A stretch of DNA of 64,000 nt from contig CM035807.1 in NCBI GenBank assembly GCA_020466095.1, forward strand, positions 98,785,785 to 98,849,784. Reading direction: 5' to 3'. Source of the DNA: Chlorops oryzae (Eukaryota; Arthropoda; Insecta; Diptera; Chloropidae). The translations under genes were made by a program, and so were the position numbers. Within the stretch, counting starts at the first letter, position 1; each line of letters starts with the position of its first letter. Of this stretch, positions 22,801 to 34,189 are shown in pieces. The notes beneath the pieces are model-generated. The model saw only the letters and a program-made list of their open reading frames with translations. It was not told the origin of the DNA and searched no databases.

Positions 22801-25800
22801 ACAAAATGACGTAATGTTTTGTTTGTTCTCTTGTTTTAAATTGTTTGTTTCTCTAGAAAGGTTTTTCTTTTCCATGGACTTTCTACTCACTCCGATCGAT
22901 GAATGGCTCTGATTTATGGTAGTTGATTTGATTAGATTTGAATATCTCCTGCGATGCTGCGTGACTAACATTGTACGACTGTAATATGATCTCTGTATGT
23001 ATGTATGAACAATTTCTTTACGAAAGAGACAGCCAAAACAAACAAACAAAATAACGCCGGAAGAGATCGAAACGGCTTCGAGAATATTTTCGCTCGGCGA
23101 CATCGATTCAGAGGACCAAAAAACTTGGTAAACAATGGAATTACAAAGGAAAGCAGAAGAAGCCTTTTATTTTTCTTTGCATATTGGCAGAGAATTAATT
23201 TATCTATCTAAAATGAGGCATAGAATTGTTGAAGAGTTATTACTGTATCTGTGCGTTTTCCTGCTTGTAGGCTCGAATCTTTCAATAGTTTAATATTAAG
23301 TGCCTCAATATGCACGAAACAAAAAAATTCATGATACGATAATTTTTATGACTCATGCAAACACGAAAAAAATTTGTCAATACTACGCCTTTACTTTATG
23401 TTGTTGTTGCTTTTTTTTCTTCTTTGTTTTGGATTACCTTTTGCTGTTCATTTAATATCGTGTTCTTCCACACAATCATTTGTATTTTGCTTATAAACAA
23501 AAAAAAAAAATAAATACAATTTCTTAGCGGCAGTAACTTTACCCCGCTAAAACCAAGCTTGCCGGCTGGAATTATGTATGTATGTGGTGTGTGCGTTTTT
23601 GGGACAATTACAATGTCAAAATTTGTATAAGTTTCCAAAAATGTGTTTTGAAGAACGTTCGAGAATGTATGTACCTATGTATTAATGAAAAAAGTGGCGA
23701 CTTACCATGCACGAAGCACAATCACTTAAACTCTATTTAATAAATTATTTATAGCGGAAAATGTTATCATAGCGTCGGTATCAATATCGATTAAAATAAG
23801 TGGTTTTTTCTGTAGTGTGATATAATTATTAAATTTGATTGTCAATAAATACATTAGATGCCAAAGCGTGGATAAAATGAGGCTATTCTTGCCATGGCCC
23901 AAGAACTTTTCTGTGGGAAAATCTTCTTTTTTTTTCCTAGCGTGTTCTTTCCCGGCTTATACCGGGGTCCGCATGTTATGAATTTTTTCTCCATTTTCTT
24001 CTATCCACTGCATCCTCGATTCTTAGATCAGTTGCTTGGAGGAAAATAAGGTTTTTATTTTGAGTTTTCGATATGGCTTGCAAATTTAATTCGGACGTCA
24101 GAGTTTAAAGTCCATTTCTGTTTGTTTAATCAAATCAGCAATCCCCTTATCTTTTCGCAAACTGCTCGTGTAGCCGCGAATACAAAAAAAAAAAAAAAAT
24201 ATACATATCAATATCATACCACTAAGTTGAATTGATAAATGACTTTAAGGGAGCGGTATATTTCTATTGTCTTCTCATAATCTACAAAAATTTTTGTTTT
24301 TTCAAGCTTTCTTTCTATTTCCTGTTCAGCAAAAATATCGTCTCGCCTGCTTGACTCATTCTATAGCCAGTTTGACTGCAAAACATAACAGCTTCATGAT
24401 TTATAAGAACACAAATGAATTATTTATGAGAAATTCAACAAAAAAAAAAATTCTCAGTAGGTATTCTATCCGATGAACTTCCATTACAATTCCTTCGATG
24501 ACTCAATAATTTTTTTATTTTTTTTATTTACTTAGGACTTTCTTCCTAAGACTCGCGCGTATCTTCCTTGACCTACAATGTTCGCATTTGGCTTACGAAA
24601 AGAGGAAATGAAAGTTCAGAGATACGATCTTATGTGCAGCTGAGAGTTCCCACTTTGGTGTATGTCCGAGGAGGGAATATTCTTCAGCATAGTTATTTTC
24701 CGTTTACCGCAGAAAAAGTAAAATTTGTTTTTATCTTAAACTGCTTTAAGTTCATATAAAATTAATAAGGGTCGAGGCAGGATGATTTAGATGGATTAAA
24801 GTCGTTTCTTTTTTCACTTTTTAATGTCATATGTCAAGATCAAGGCCAATAATCCGCTATTATCGATAAGATTCGTGTGTTTATTTTTGTTAAAAGATAA
24901 GATAATTAACCCCCTCTTTCTCATTTTTCTTTTTTAACGGCTCCCACATGAAATCTCGAAACAAAGCTCATTATTGATTTTGTATCGCTGCCGCTTTAAA
25001 TCTTTTGAATGAGTCATTTTTCTATTTTTGAAAAAATTCATTGGTTTCCATACGTTAGTATAATTTTTTTCCGGTCGCGCTTGAACCAAGAACCCAACAA
25101 TGTCAATCGCTGTTGCTTTCAAAATCAGTACACCCCGTTGAGATGAAACTGATTGAAATCAATTGATGGGATGAGGCGCTGCAAGAACGTCATGGAAATG
25201 TACCTTTGAAGCTCTTAACAAAAGTTTTTTTTTTTTTTTGTTATGATTTTTGTTTAGTTTGCTTGATTCAATTCAAATGAAATTAATTTTGCTTTTGTAC
25301 TGCTTCATCCCTTAACGAGAAAACGAAGCTTCTCGCAAATTTGAATGGCAAACCATCGAAAGCAGTAGAAATAAAGAAGCCATTAGATGTTTGATGCTGA
25401 AATTGATTTGTTCGAAAAATGAGAAAACGTTGAACGAGCTTCTCTCATTTATATTTTTATAAACAGAACGTTTTCCGGCATACCATGTTAAATGATTTGC
25501 ATAGTTTTTCTATTGAAATTCCCATTCATATCGCTTGCTTACTTCAACGAAGTCATAACTCAAAAAAAAAAACACGATCTTTGAGTTAATGATGAGGAAA
25601 TATTCGGTGTATGATTCCTCACGTTGTGTAAAAATTTCGTATCAATACTTAGTATACTCTCTTTATGGGAAGAGAATAATGCCTTCTTTTTTCATCAAAA
25701 TGCAAGTGAATTGAAAACTTTAAACGCATTTTTCTCAAAATCGATTTTCTTTTGAGTTATGACATTCTTGAAGTGAATGAGCGATTTATATTATGAAGTT

Positions 25801-28800
25801 TTTCTTTGCTTAATAAAATAATAATTTCCTGCACGCTTATCCATTTTTCTTCTAGTATTAAAAATCGTTCCTATCTAATTATGTGCTTTAAAACACCTGC
25901 GCGCCATTTGACGCCGTGTCATTATATAGCGCATTATTTTTTCCGATCACAGGGAGACTCAATTCAAACGCTCAATTTCCTTCGCGTTAGTTTAATTAAA
26001 CGTTAAAGTTCCCCTGTCGTTATAATGTCTCCAATTAAATGTGACCAACTCTGAAGGCTAAAAAGAAAAGGAAAAACGAAATTGATATAAAATACATATC
26101 TACCTACATACACCCTAATATACTTTCCAGACGTAAATTCGAATCGATTGAAAACATTCAAATCAGCATTTCAATTTTTTCTGATATGATTCGTTTAGTT
26201 AAAGCATATATAGTTATATTTTTTAAAATGTAACGATATTTCTCTTGCTTGCAGTTACATTCCAACTCGTTTATGGGGCTTCAGTGGACACGTTCAAACC
26301 GTCTTGCACAGTATTGTTGGCCGAGTTAAATGCCCTTGGCCTTTGGGAGAGCGAGTATACCTTCTGCTGGAAGATGGCTCAACACTTACTTATGATCTAT
26401 ATCAGCCACTCAAAGAATTCGAGGGTGAGTGTGTCCGCATATTTTTGCTAATTGTAGTATTTTGTATATATTTTTTCAATTAGATTTCGTTCTGTTCTCC
26501 ACATTCTTCTACGGCTCGTGCTGATGTTCTGTTTATTGTCATTTTTTCTGATAATCTTATTTCAAAATAGAACTCCAGCAATCTGCTCAGCTCAAAGGCC
26601 GAGAGCTGATCTCATGCGACCAAAGAGAATGCTTTATCGCTTGACGAGATTCTGCACTCCAGCATATATTTTTTTTTTTTTTTTTTGAAATTTTGAATAT
26701 TTGAATTGATTAATTGGAAGATGGTAGCATTTTTTTTTTTATTGATTCATTTAACCTTACTTCCGGGAATTGTTTCCATTTTCAGTTGAAATTGATTGAA
26801 ATGATTTCGCAGCGATGTTGGGAATCGTTGTCAATCATTATTCAACACTCTTTCGTGCCATTTTAAGTGGCCAAGAATTATGTAAACTGAAGAGCTGTTC
26901 TCTTTACCATAACTAAGAAGCAATTAAGAATTATACGTAATGTCTGAAGAATTAGTACTAATTTTTTTTAATAGAAAAATAATATACCCTGCAGTTAATG
27001 AAATGGTTTGTTCAAAAGCGTACGATCCTAATGTTGAATTCGACTTTAGGACTCAAACTAGGACCGTCCAAATTTATGAAACCGCGATGACCTGGGTAAC
27101 CTCTATCTAACCGACCCTCGTCCAATCCAAAACTGAGCGTAGGTGGGGCGAGTATCGTAATAACTTGTACTTCATTGTTGTCTGCTTTAAGTCCTCAATC
27201 TGTTCTTTGTGCTATCATAGGTTAAATAGCTTGATCTGTTAAGACTCTCGCTTCGCAACCGTAGGGGGTAAGAGTTCGAGCCCTGGCTTCGGTTCCTAGA
27301 ATTTCTTTTTTTTTTCAATTACCTACGATTTTTTTATGTTAATACTAAAATTTTTTTTTTAAATAGTTAACTTGAAAAAAAAAATAATTCGTTTTTTACA
27401 TATGAATTGGTTTTTAATATTTATTTTTAATAAAAAATTCTTTGAAGTGAAAAATTCTTTACGTATGTTTCCCAAAAACTTGAGCAACCAAAAACTCAAA
27501 CCAGCGTTTTGATCACAGCATTAAACTTGCTTGTTTAGCGTAATGGTTAAGACACCGATTTACCAACCCAGAGTTCTGAGGTTCGAGCCTCGGCCTAGGC
27601 GGGAAAATCAAAAAATAAATAATATAATGTTGTAACAAAAAGATTTAAAAAAAACAAAAAAGCAAAATAAACAAAATAAGAAAAAAAAAATTTTTAATTT
27701 TTAATTTTTTATAAAAAAAAAATATTTAAAAAAAACACTCACCCTCATTCAAAGGCGTAGGGACTAACCTCCGATCGACCGCCAACCGATCCCACACGCT
27801 TTGAAAACGGATCGGTTGTTTTTCAAGGACCGCACCATGTTAAAAGAGACCAGTTCAACGCATGAAAAGGCGATCGGTCCTTACCTCTTTAGGATCGATC
27901 TGCGGTCGATTCAGGGTCGATCCCTTTTACTACAGGGTATATAATGTGTGCATGTTTATACTATATGAGCATTATTAAAAGCGCTTACGCAATTAATGTT
28001 GAATTGACTTGGTAGCTATAAAAGGCTCTTTAACTCTTTTTAAATCAACACAATTAATTGCCTCTGATAATATTTCTCGAAAGTTCCATTGAAAATCCTT
28101 GAGAAATTCCCAAAAAACTCGATCGAAACTTGATTAAATATTTGCTTTAAATTTTCTCTTCTAGACGATATTACAGTGGCAATTTGCCCAGGCATCGGCA
28201 ACTCCTCGGAGACCGTTTATATACGTACGTTTGTACACTATGCCCAATGTCATGGTTATCGGTGTGCAGTCTTGAATCACATTGGAGCTCTGTCAAGTGT
28301 ACAAGTGACGTCATGGCGTATTTTTACTTATGGTAAGAACAATTTATTCATGGCCATTTAAAAATAACTAATTCCGAAAGGTGTTTTTGTTGTTGTTCTT
28401 GTTGAAATTTTCCAGGTCATACGGATGATTTCCAAAGTGTTGTTGATAATCTACACAAAAGATATCCGTCCACGCACATAGTTGCGGTAGGTTACAGTCT
28501 CGGTGGAAACTTGATATCAAAGTACTTGGGTGAAGCACAAAAACCGAAGCCATCGTCGTTGGTCGGTGGTATTTCCATATGTCAAGGCTACAATGCTGAA
28601 GAGTAAGTGCAGGATAAAACAAAACAAAAAAAAAAATGATTTCCTTGCATAAGCGCTATTCATATAGGGTTAAGAATTTTCAAATGACTGAATGTAATTC
28701 GCAGGGGTACAAAATGGCTTCTGAATTGGCAGAACTTCCGTCGTTTCTATCTCTACGTTATGACGGAAAATGTTAAAAGTATTATTCTAAGGCATCGCCA

Positions 28801-30243
28801 TGTCCTGCTATCGGAAGAAATCAAGAAACGGCATGGTTTAAATGAAAGGGATATCATATCAGCCGCAACACTGCCCGAATTGGACGAAGCCTACACGAGA
28901 CGTGTTCACAATTTTACATCTACAACAGAATTGTATAAATGGAGCTCATCGCTCCATTATTTTGACAATATTGAAAAACCCATGATATTTATAAATACCA
29001 AAGATGATCCGCTCGTCCCAGAAGAACTTTTACATCCAGTGAAGAGGCTTGCAGGTAAGCTTAATTTCATTCAATTACTTCTTACAATTAAAGTCGATTT
29101 ACAAAGCGAATTTATTTGAGACTAGAAGACCCGGCGAAGGAATTAATGTAATGTGTCAAAAATCAATCGCTAAAAATTTGGTCTCCGTATCGTTCCCTCT
29201 CTTTACCGCCTCTACTCCCTCTTTTTCGCTCTCAGGCTAACATTTTTAGAATCTTCGAAATCGAATTTATTAATATCTAATCAAAAGTCCAAAAAACCAG
29301 TTCCAAGCTTATAACTTTAAAAATTGTGCTAATTTCGATACAAACTTTCATCCCTTATTTCAACCCCTTACAGCACTTTTTTCGCATTAAAAAGCGGCCT
29401 ATGTCCTTTCTCAGCCTCTACACTGTGTCTGTACTAAATTTCATTTAAATTGGTTGAGTAGTTTAGGCGTGATTGCGTAATATACAGACAGACAGGATTA
29501 TTTTCGCCATTTATAATATTAGTAAGGATTAATGTTGCTTCTTAGCTAAAGATCGATAAATGGAACAATGGGCGCGTTGAAAAAAATTTTAATCGACAGT
29601 TGGCTTCTTTTCAAATATTTTTCTGCTTATAAGAAAATAATTCGAAATAATTCACAGTTTAAGAAGCATCAACATTTGAGCAAGCATTGCAAACTTACAG
29701 TTTTGAAAGCATCGCATAAAGAACGATGGAAATTCTTCGTATCAAGCTGAGAGGTTCGTGCGTTTATAAAACGATTATAGCACTCGTATAAAACAAGCAG
29801 TCGTGGCCGAGCGGTTAAGGCGTCTGACTAGAAATCAGATTCCCTCTGGGAGCGTAGGTTCGAATCCTACCGACTGCGAAAGCAGATCGTTTTTTTTTTC
29901 TTCCAATTTACATTAAATATTACATGCAAACAAAAAATCAATCAAGGAAGGAAAAAATAGTTCGAGCCGGAGCAGGAAAAAATAGCTCAACGCCCATTTT
30001 GACGCTGCAAATCGACGTTTTGAATTCTAATTTGAATGTTATAAATTTTTATCGCTTTCAGAATCCCGTCCAACCACAGCATACTTTGAGCTGGCACATG
30101 GTGGTCATTTGGGCTTCTACGAAGGTGGTTTGCTGTATCCGAATCCAGTTACTTGGCTGGACAGAACGTTGGTTGCAATGGTTGGTGCATTGGTTTTGAT
30201 GAAAACCGATGACAGCATAGCCAAGAAACGACCAGAGTTGTAA
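19870..30243 (+). CDS. Hydr2: ABHD2-type alpha/beta hydrolase, complete gene in six exons (449 aa, or 403 from an internal Met)
   Basis: Membrane-anchored serine hydrolase (lipase/acylglycerol hydrolase family). Exons: 19870-20162, 26255-26424, 28165-28332, 28416-28602, 28705-29054, 30062-30243; every junction is GT-AG and all phases join. Membrane segment about 49-68 near the N-terminus, then the family signature around YIPTRLWGFSGHVQT. Catalytic triad: Ser238 in GYSLGG, Asp373/374 in KDDPLVPEE, His405 in HGGHLGF. ATG at 20008 (Met47) sits directly before the membrane helix and would give a length nearer to known ABHD2 proteins, so the first ATG may not be the used one. Exon 1 is the unit B copy; an equal exon lies at 10843. 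Intron 5 carries a tRNA-Ser gene on the same strand. Confidence 0.94.
20658..20892. mobile_element. P-element-superfamily MITE, copy B
   Basis: Duplicate of the element at 11763, with the same GGCCTTAT flanks. The left TIR has one extra G. Lies in intron 1 of the complete ABHD2 gene. Confidence 0.8.
21613..26254. other. Single-copy part of ABHD2 intron 1
   Basis: AT-rich intron sequence after the duplication, with many poly-A/T runs. Apart from the LINE remnant near 22.05-22.51 kb I see no gene, RNA or well-bounded element. Confidence 0.6.
22045..22510 (-). mobile_element. 3' remnant of a second LINE (C-terminal Cys-rich domain)
   Basis: Minus-strand reading frame 22477-22223 encodes the end of a LINE ORF2 after RNase H: RTRVRLVTGSLTGHC, then a Cys/His knuckle (CRICNEEEATAEHIMCRC). 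The 3' part runs to a short TAATC-type repeat (ATTAGATTAGATTAG on the plus strand near 22046-22060). It differs from the LINE at 12863. Everything 5' of the knuckle is missing. Confidence 0.75.
27221..27300 (+). other. tRNA-like A/B-box stretch 1
   Basis: A box-like AAATAGCTTGATCTGTTAAG followed by a B box-like AGTTCGAGCCC, then a T-run. The cloverleaf does not fold well, so it is not called a tRNA gene; a tRNA-derived SINE head or tRNA pseudogene is more likely. Confidence 0.3.
27531..27603 (+). other. tRNA-like A/B-box stretch 2
   Basis: TTTAGCGTAATGGTTAAGAC resembles an A box and GGTTCGAGCCT closely fits a B box, with a possible CTGAG/CTCGG T-stem; the acceptor and anticodon stems do not pair convincingly. 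Probably tRNA-derived. It is followed by A-rich sequence, as in SINEs. Confidence 0.35.
29117..29530 (+). mobile_element. RTE-like LINE or derived SINE, 3' fragment
   Basis: In ABHD2 intron 5. The segment opens with GACCCGGCGAAGGA and closes with a conserved insect RTE-type tail: TAAATTTCATTTAAATTGG, GAGTAGTTTAGGCGTGA, a GACAGACAG run, then TTTATAATATTAGTAAGGAT. Recognised from the general pattern of these 3' ends; no protein-coding part is present. Confidence 0.55.
29797..29878 (+). tRNA. tRNA-Ser (anticodon AGA)
   Basis: 82-nt gene with acceptor stem GCAGTCG / CGACTGC (29797-29803 with 29871-29877) and discriminator G. A box TGGCCGAGCGGTTAAGG, anticodon loop CTAGAAA with AGA, a long variable arm typical of serine tRNAs, and B box GGTTCGAATCC. 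No intron. A T-run (from 29889) is the Pol III terminator. It lies on the sense strand of ABHD2 intron 5. Confidence 0.97.
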
Positions 30244-30458
30244 TCGAACGAACAACCAACCATCCTTGTTTTTACAAAAGTTTTGCCCATTAAATTAGAA
30301 GTTATTTTGGATAAGACCCAAAATAGAATAACCAATTCTATTCTCAAAAACGAAATGCGTATAAAAGGGGAAAATTTTTTTTTTTTCTTTTTTGACGAGT
30401 ATTTACATTTTTGACAAACTGCTTGAGCTTTCCGGAAGGCTGCATTTTAGTTTTAACG

Positions 30459-30464
30459 AATAAA
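30459..30464 (+). terminator. Poly(A) signal of ABHD2/Hydr2
   Basis: AATAAA 216 bases after the stop codon, the first clear signal downstream. Confidence 0.6.
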
Positions 30465-30534
30465 AGTAAAATTATTCATAGCTATTTAAAAAAAAAAAAA
30501 AAAATCCATTTTACAATTTCCCCATTTTTCATAA

Positions 30535-30723
30535 GGCTGAGAACACACCAGATCAAAAGAAACGAAACGTTTTCAAAAGCAACAGTCCATTGAGTCCATG
30601 AGAGCGAACACACCAGATTAGTCACAACGAAACGGTTTTGACTAAGAAAGAAAAAGTGTTTTTCTTGCCTAACGAAACGAAAACGTTTTCTTTCGTTTCG
30701 TTTGATCCGGTGTGTTCTCAGCC
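30535..30723. mobile_element. PIF/Harbinger-like MITE (189 bp) after ABHD2
   Basis: Inverted ends starting GGCTGAGAACACACC with about 25 bp of near-perfect pairing, flanked by a 3-bp TAA duplication (30532-30534 and 30724-30726). A 3-bp TWA target is typical of PIF/Harbinger. The interior is built from GAAACGAAA-type words and has no coding capacity. Confidence 0.72.
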
Positions 30724-31637
30724 TAAGGGAATCATCCGGCACTGTATAATCGGGATATCTGAACATTTCCATAAAACTTTAATGCTCTCTGCTATGCGAT
30801 TTATATAGTGCTGCATGGGGAAATCGTACGGTAATGTAAAACCTTATCTACAAGACAGTGTTATGTAATTTAACTCGTTAAAAATTGAAAATACTATTTT
30901 GGAAATTTTTCTTTTATGCTTGAAAAGCATTTCGTTGAAAATTTGTTGATACGCAGTATTCTCGTTGGCAGTTAGCTTGAAAGAGGATTGCAGAAGGAAT
31001 TTGTGGGCCCTCAGAAGTTTTTAATACTTAGGTGTACTTAATTAAGAGGCTTAAAGCATTGTTTTCCAAAAATGAATTCATAGAGAAGATTACAAAAAAT
31101 TATTGAACAGAAATATTTGAAGCGATGCTCTTTTCAACAAATAATGTACAGCATTCTTCTATGTTGTTTGTTAGTAGTTCTGTAAGAATCAGTGGAACCT
31201 TTCAAATACGTATGTATGTGTACGAAATTTTTCCCTTGTAAATAAGAAATGGAATTCATGTCTTTGTTTTGACCAAGTCCTAATAATCAAAAATATGAAA
31301 GCAAAAATAATAACCAAGAATAAATTTTTTTTAAGAATGTTAACAAATGTATTTTTATATGTGCTGTAATTGTAATATGTATTCACACGCCTTAAGTATT
31401 AGAAACATTACGCTACATATGTAACGTTTCAAAATGTAACTCATATATTCGTCGTTTAAATTTCACATAACAATGAACAAAGACAAGTAGCCAGCGGACA
31501 AAATGTTGCTTACAGAAACGATGAACCGCAACACATTTCGTATGCCGTAATGCATACGACCTCATATACCATCCTTGTATACTTTTGTTCGAGCCTAGCC
31601 GTTTTGTAGAGTGAACGCCTACCACCACCACATAAAG

Positions 31638-31779
31638 TAAGCTATTGGTGGACAGTTCGCTTACAATCTCGTATACTTTGTAAGCTATTGGTAGGCAGCT
31701 CGCCTACAATCTCGTATATTTTGTAGCTAGTAATATTCAGGTCGCTTACAGTCTTGTATGCTTTGTAGGCGGTAGGCAC
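31638..31779. repeat. 43-bp minisatellite, three units
   Basis: Direct units at 31638-31680 (43 bp), 31681-31723 (43 bp) and 31724-31765 (42 bp), then a partial unit. Units 1 and 2 differ at few positions; unit 3 is more diverged. Core words are CTTACAATCTCGTATA and GCTATTGGT. Confidence 0.85.
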
Positions 31780-32710
31780 TGGGTTAAGAAAAGTACATAA
31801 ATAGTATTTCATTGCTCTTTTAAGCCGGTAGTCCAAATTTACCGCCACAAAGTTGTTTTTCAATCAAAAATTTATAATGTTGAGGGTACTGCGATGGGCT
31901 AGTAGTGCAAAATGAGATCATTGTAACATCTTTACTAATATTAAACGTTTTGCTATGAAAAGCAGTAATGGAAATTTCATTCACTCGGAATCTATCTGCC
32001 GATTTCGATGTTGAAACTTAATCCAAAATCATTTTTTTCCTGGTTAGTTCTGCTCATACATACATATATACAAATATATTTTTTTGAAAATCCACACGAT
32101 TGCAACCACATTTGAATTCCGATTTTGAAACTCATGCAAATTTTAATTTGTAGCCTTAGGTTCTTTATTATTGTACGTTCTTTATACATACATATATCAT
32201 GTGTGCTCAAAGCTATATGTAAAATGCTGACCTAGGAATAGGGTGTAAGATTAAAATTTTGAATTTTATTTTTACATTTTGAGTTGATGCTTTAAAATAT
32301 GAATTGTGATAGTTTCCCGGAACTATGATAATCGAAATTGAGGAAAATCTTTTTTGAAAATATTTATCAACACCGAAAAGATGTTTTAAAAAAATCGGAA
32401 CTGTTGAATTTTTTTTTTTTTTACAAATAATTATAATCGTTTAAGATAAAAACATGAAATTAAAAGTGACCATAAAAATGGCTTGCTAAAATTTTAAACG
32501 TTAAAAATTGTATACTTATTTCAAAGCGAAAGAGTCCTAGACATGTATAATGTAATTTATACTCTTTTTTTTTACAAGAAAATAAACTAAACACAATTTG
32601 TAGCCAAAGTTTCATAAAAATAAAGAAAACCTTCATAAAATATCTTTTCGCTTTTTCTGAGAGTATTTCGTAAGAAAATAATTAATTTTCAATTTTTTTT
32701 TGATGGTTAT

Positions 32711-32877
32711 CAGTGCTGCTATTTTTTCAATTGATTTGACTTTCCGCTAGGCGAGACCCATATTCCCCTAGATTTAGAAGTAGTAAAAGGAAATGATTAC
32801 ACTAACCCCCGACAATAACCTTCGAACGCTACTATGTTGAAAATTGCGCTAGATCTAGCGGGAAAATGGCATCACTG
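32711..32877. mobile_element. hAT-like MITE (167 bp)
   Basis: Inverted ends CAGTG(C/A)TGC(T/C)ATTTT (13 of 15 matching) with an 8-bp duplication ATGGTTAT on both sides (32703-32710 and 32878-32885). The CAGTG start with an 8-bp target suggests hAT. A small inner pairing around CCGCTAG / CTAGCGG is present. Confidence 0.7.
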
Positions 32878-32965
32878 ATGGTTATCTTGCATAAAAGTTA
32901 ATAAATAGACATCACCCTGAAAAAATTGTATTATTCCGGTTTAAAAAAAAAAAAAAAGAGACATC

Positions 32966-33047
32966 CGCAGTCGGTAGGATTCGAACCTACGCTCCCAGAG
33001 GGAATCTGATTTCTAGTCAGACGCCTTAACCGCTCGGCCACGACTGC
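32966..33047 (-). tRNA. tRNA-Ser (anticodon AGA), inverted second copy
   Basis: On the minus strand, the same 82-nt sequence as the gene at 29797, with intact stems, boxes and anticodon AGA. Its 5' flank (about 33048-33216) also matches the first gene's upstream region almost completely, while the 3' flank is unrelated and supplies its own T-run (the poly-A at 32943-32957 on the plus strand). Probably functional. Confidence 0.96.
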
Positions 33048-33216
33048 TTGTTTTATACGAGTGCTATAATCGTTTTATAAACGCACGAACCTCTCAGCTT
33101 GATACGAAGAATTTCCATCGTTCTTTATGCGATGCTTTCAAAACTGTAAGTTTGCAATGCTTGCTCAAACGTTGATGCTTCTTAAACTGTGAATTATTTC
33201 GAATTGTTTTCTTTTA
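33048..33216 (-). repeat. Duplicated 5' flank of the tRNA-Ser gene
   Basis: Inverted copy of about 29630-29796. Only isolated differences are visible (for example CATTTGAGC against CGTTTGAGC). Together with the tRNA it forms an inverted repeat arm of about 250 bp. Confidence 0.9.
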
Positions 33217-33744
33217 AACCCTCAGTACGCTGTTGGCATTTTCAAAAAGTAACAGACAGTAAATTCATTTACCTAATTAATATGATGTCAAATTTTTCGT
33301 TCAAAAAATCAAAATACAGTAGAATCTAGATATAGTGAATTAATTTTTGTACGTCCTGTTCATTGTATCCAGATTGTTCGTATTAGCGAGATCGAATGTT
33401 TTGTTCATTATTTACCGGTCCGTAGAGAGAAATTTGGGGCCCGGTGGATTTTTTCCGGAGTCCCCGCACAAAACTGTACGACCAAAAAAAAAAGGCCCAT
33501 GCCAATTGTGAAATCGGGCCTTAATTTTCTTTACAAATTTCCATACTGAGGCGAAAAAGAAAAATATTTTAAGCATTTAAACTACTTATGTAATGTGTGA
33601 GTGTTTATGTGAGTGTAAGGAAAACACAAACGAATGATCCTTTTGATTTTATTCTAAATCGCATCTGTAAAAGCTCCAAAGAACAGACAAACGATTGCAT
33701 TATAAAAAAAGTTGCAAATATTGCAAGAAATATTAATCGTCATT

Positions 33745-33955
33745 GGTCCACCATATTGGATCCGCCATTTTGAATTTTAAAATTTCGAGTTCACAATCGT
33801 AATCAGCAACCTCCCAAACCCCAATCTGATGATTTTTGGATAGATTTTTTAAATTTTTTGGTAAAGACGATCCGCCATATTGGATCCGCCATTTTGAATT
33901 TTAATATTTCAAGATCATAATCGTAATTAGCAACCTCGAAATCCCCAATATTCAG
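33745..33955. repeat. Two tandem units of about 130 bp
   Basis: Each unit starts with CCATATTGGATCCGCCATTT and contains an AATCGTAAT(C/T)AGCAACCTC word and CCCCAAT. Probably part of a larger interspersed repeat, followed by a small TGGCCAGAAAA / TTTTCTGGCCA inverted repeat (about 33970-34024). Confidence 0.75.
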
Positions 33956-34189
33956 AACCCAGATTTTTGGCCAGAAAAAATTGGGTTTTTACCCATAGTG
34001 CACTGACAATACGTTTTCTGGCCAATCATGATCATTATTTTAATATAATTAACCCATATAACAATTATGGGAGCTAGCGCCAGCTAAATAGCGACGATTA
34101 GTCACATACGAACAGCATGGAAGAATTACGTTTGACTGAAATACTATTTTTTTTTTTTATGAATTTGTCCAAATTAAAAAAGAAACCAT

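Larger units (their letters stand above)
26982..27942. mobile_element. Candidate DNA element with ATATACCCTG ends in ABHD2 intron 2
   Basis: The ends are inverted (26982-26994 against 27930-27942, 12 of 13 matching; ATATACCCTG then C or T, AG). Similarity continues weakly inward through words such as GATCCTAA and AGGACCG. No transposase is seen. The interior holds two tRNA-like A/B-box stretches and several A-rich runs, and the right third is unusually rich in CGATC/GATCG words. A clear target duplication was not found, so the borders are tentative. Confidence 0.45.
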
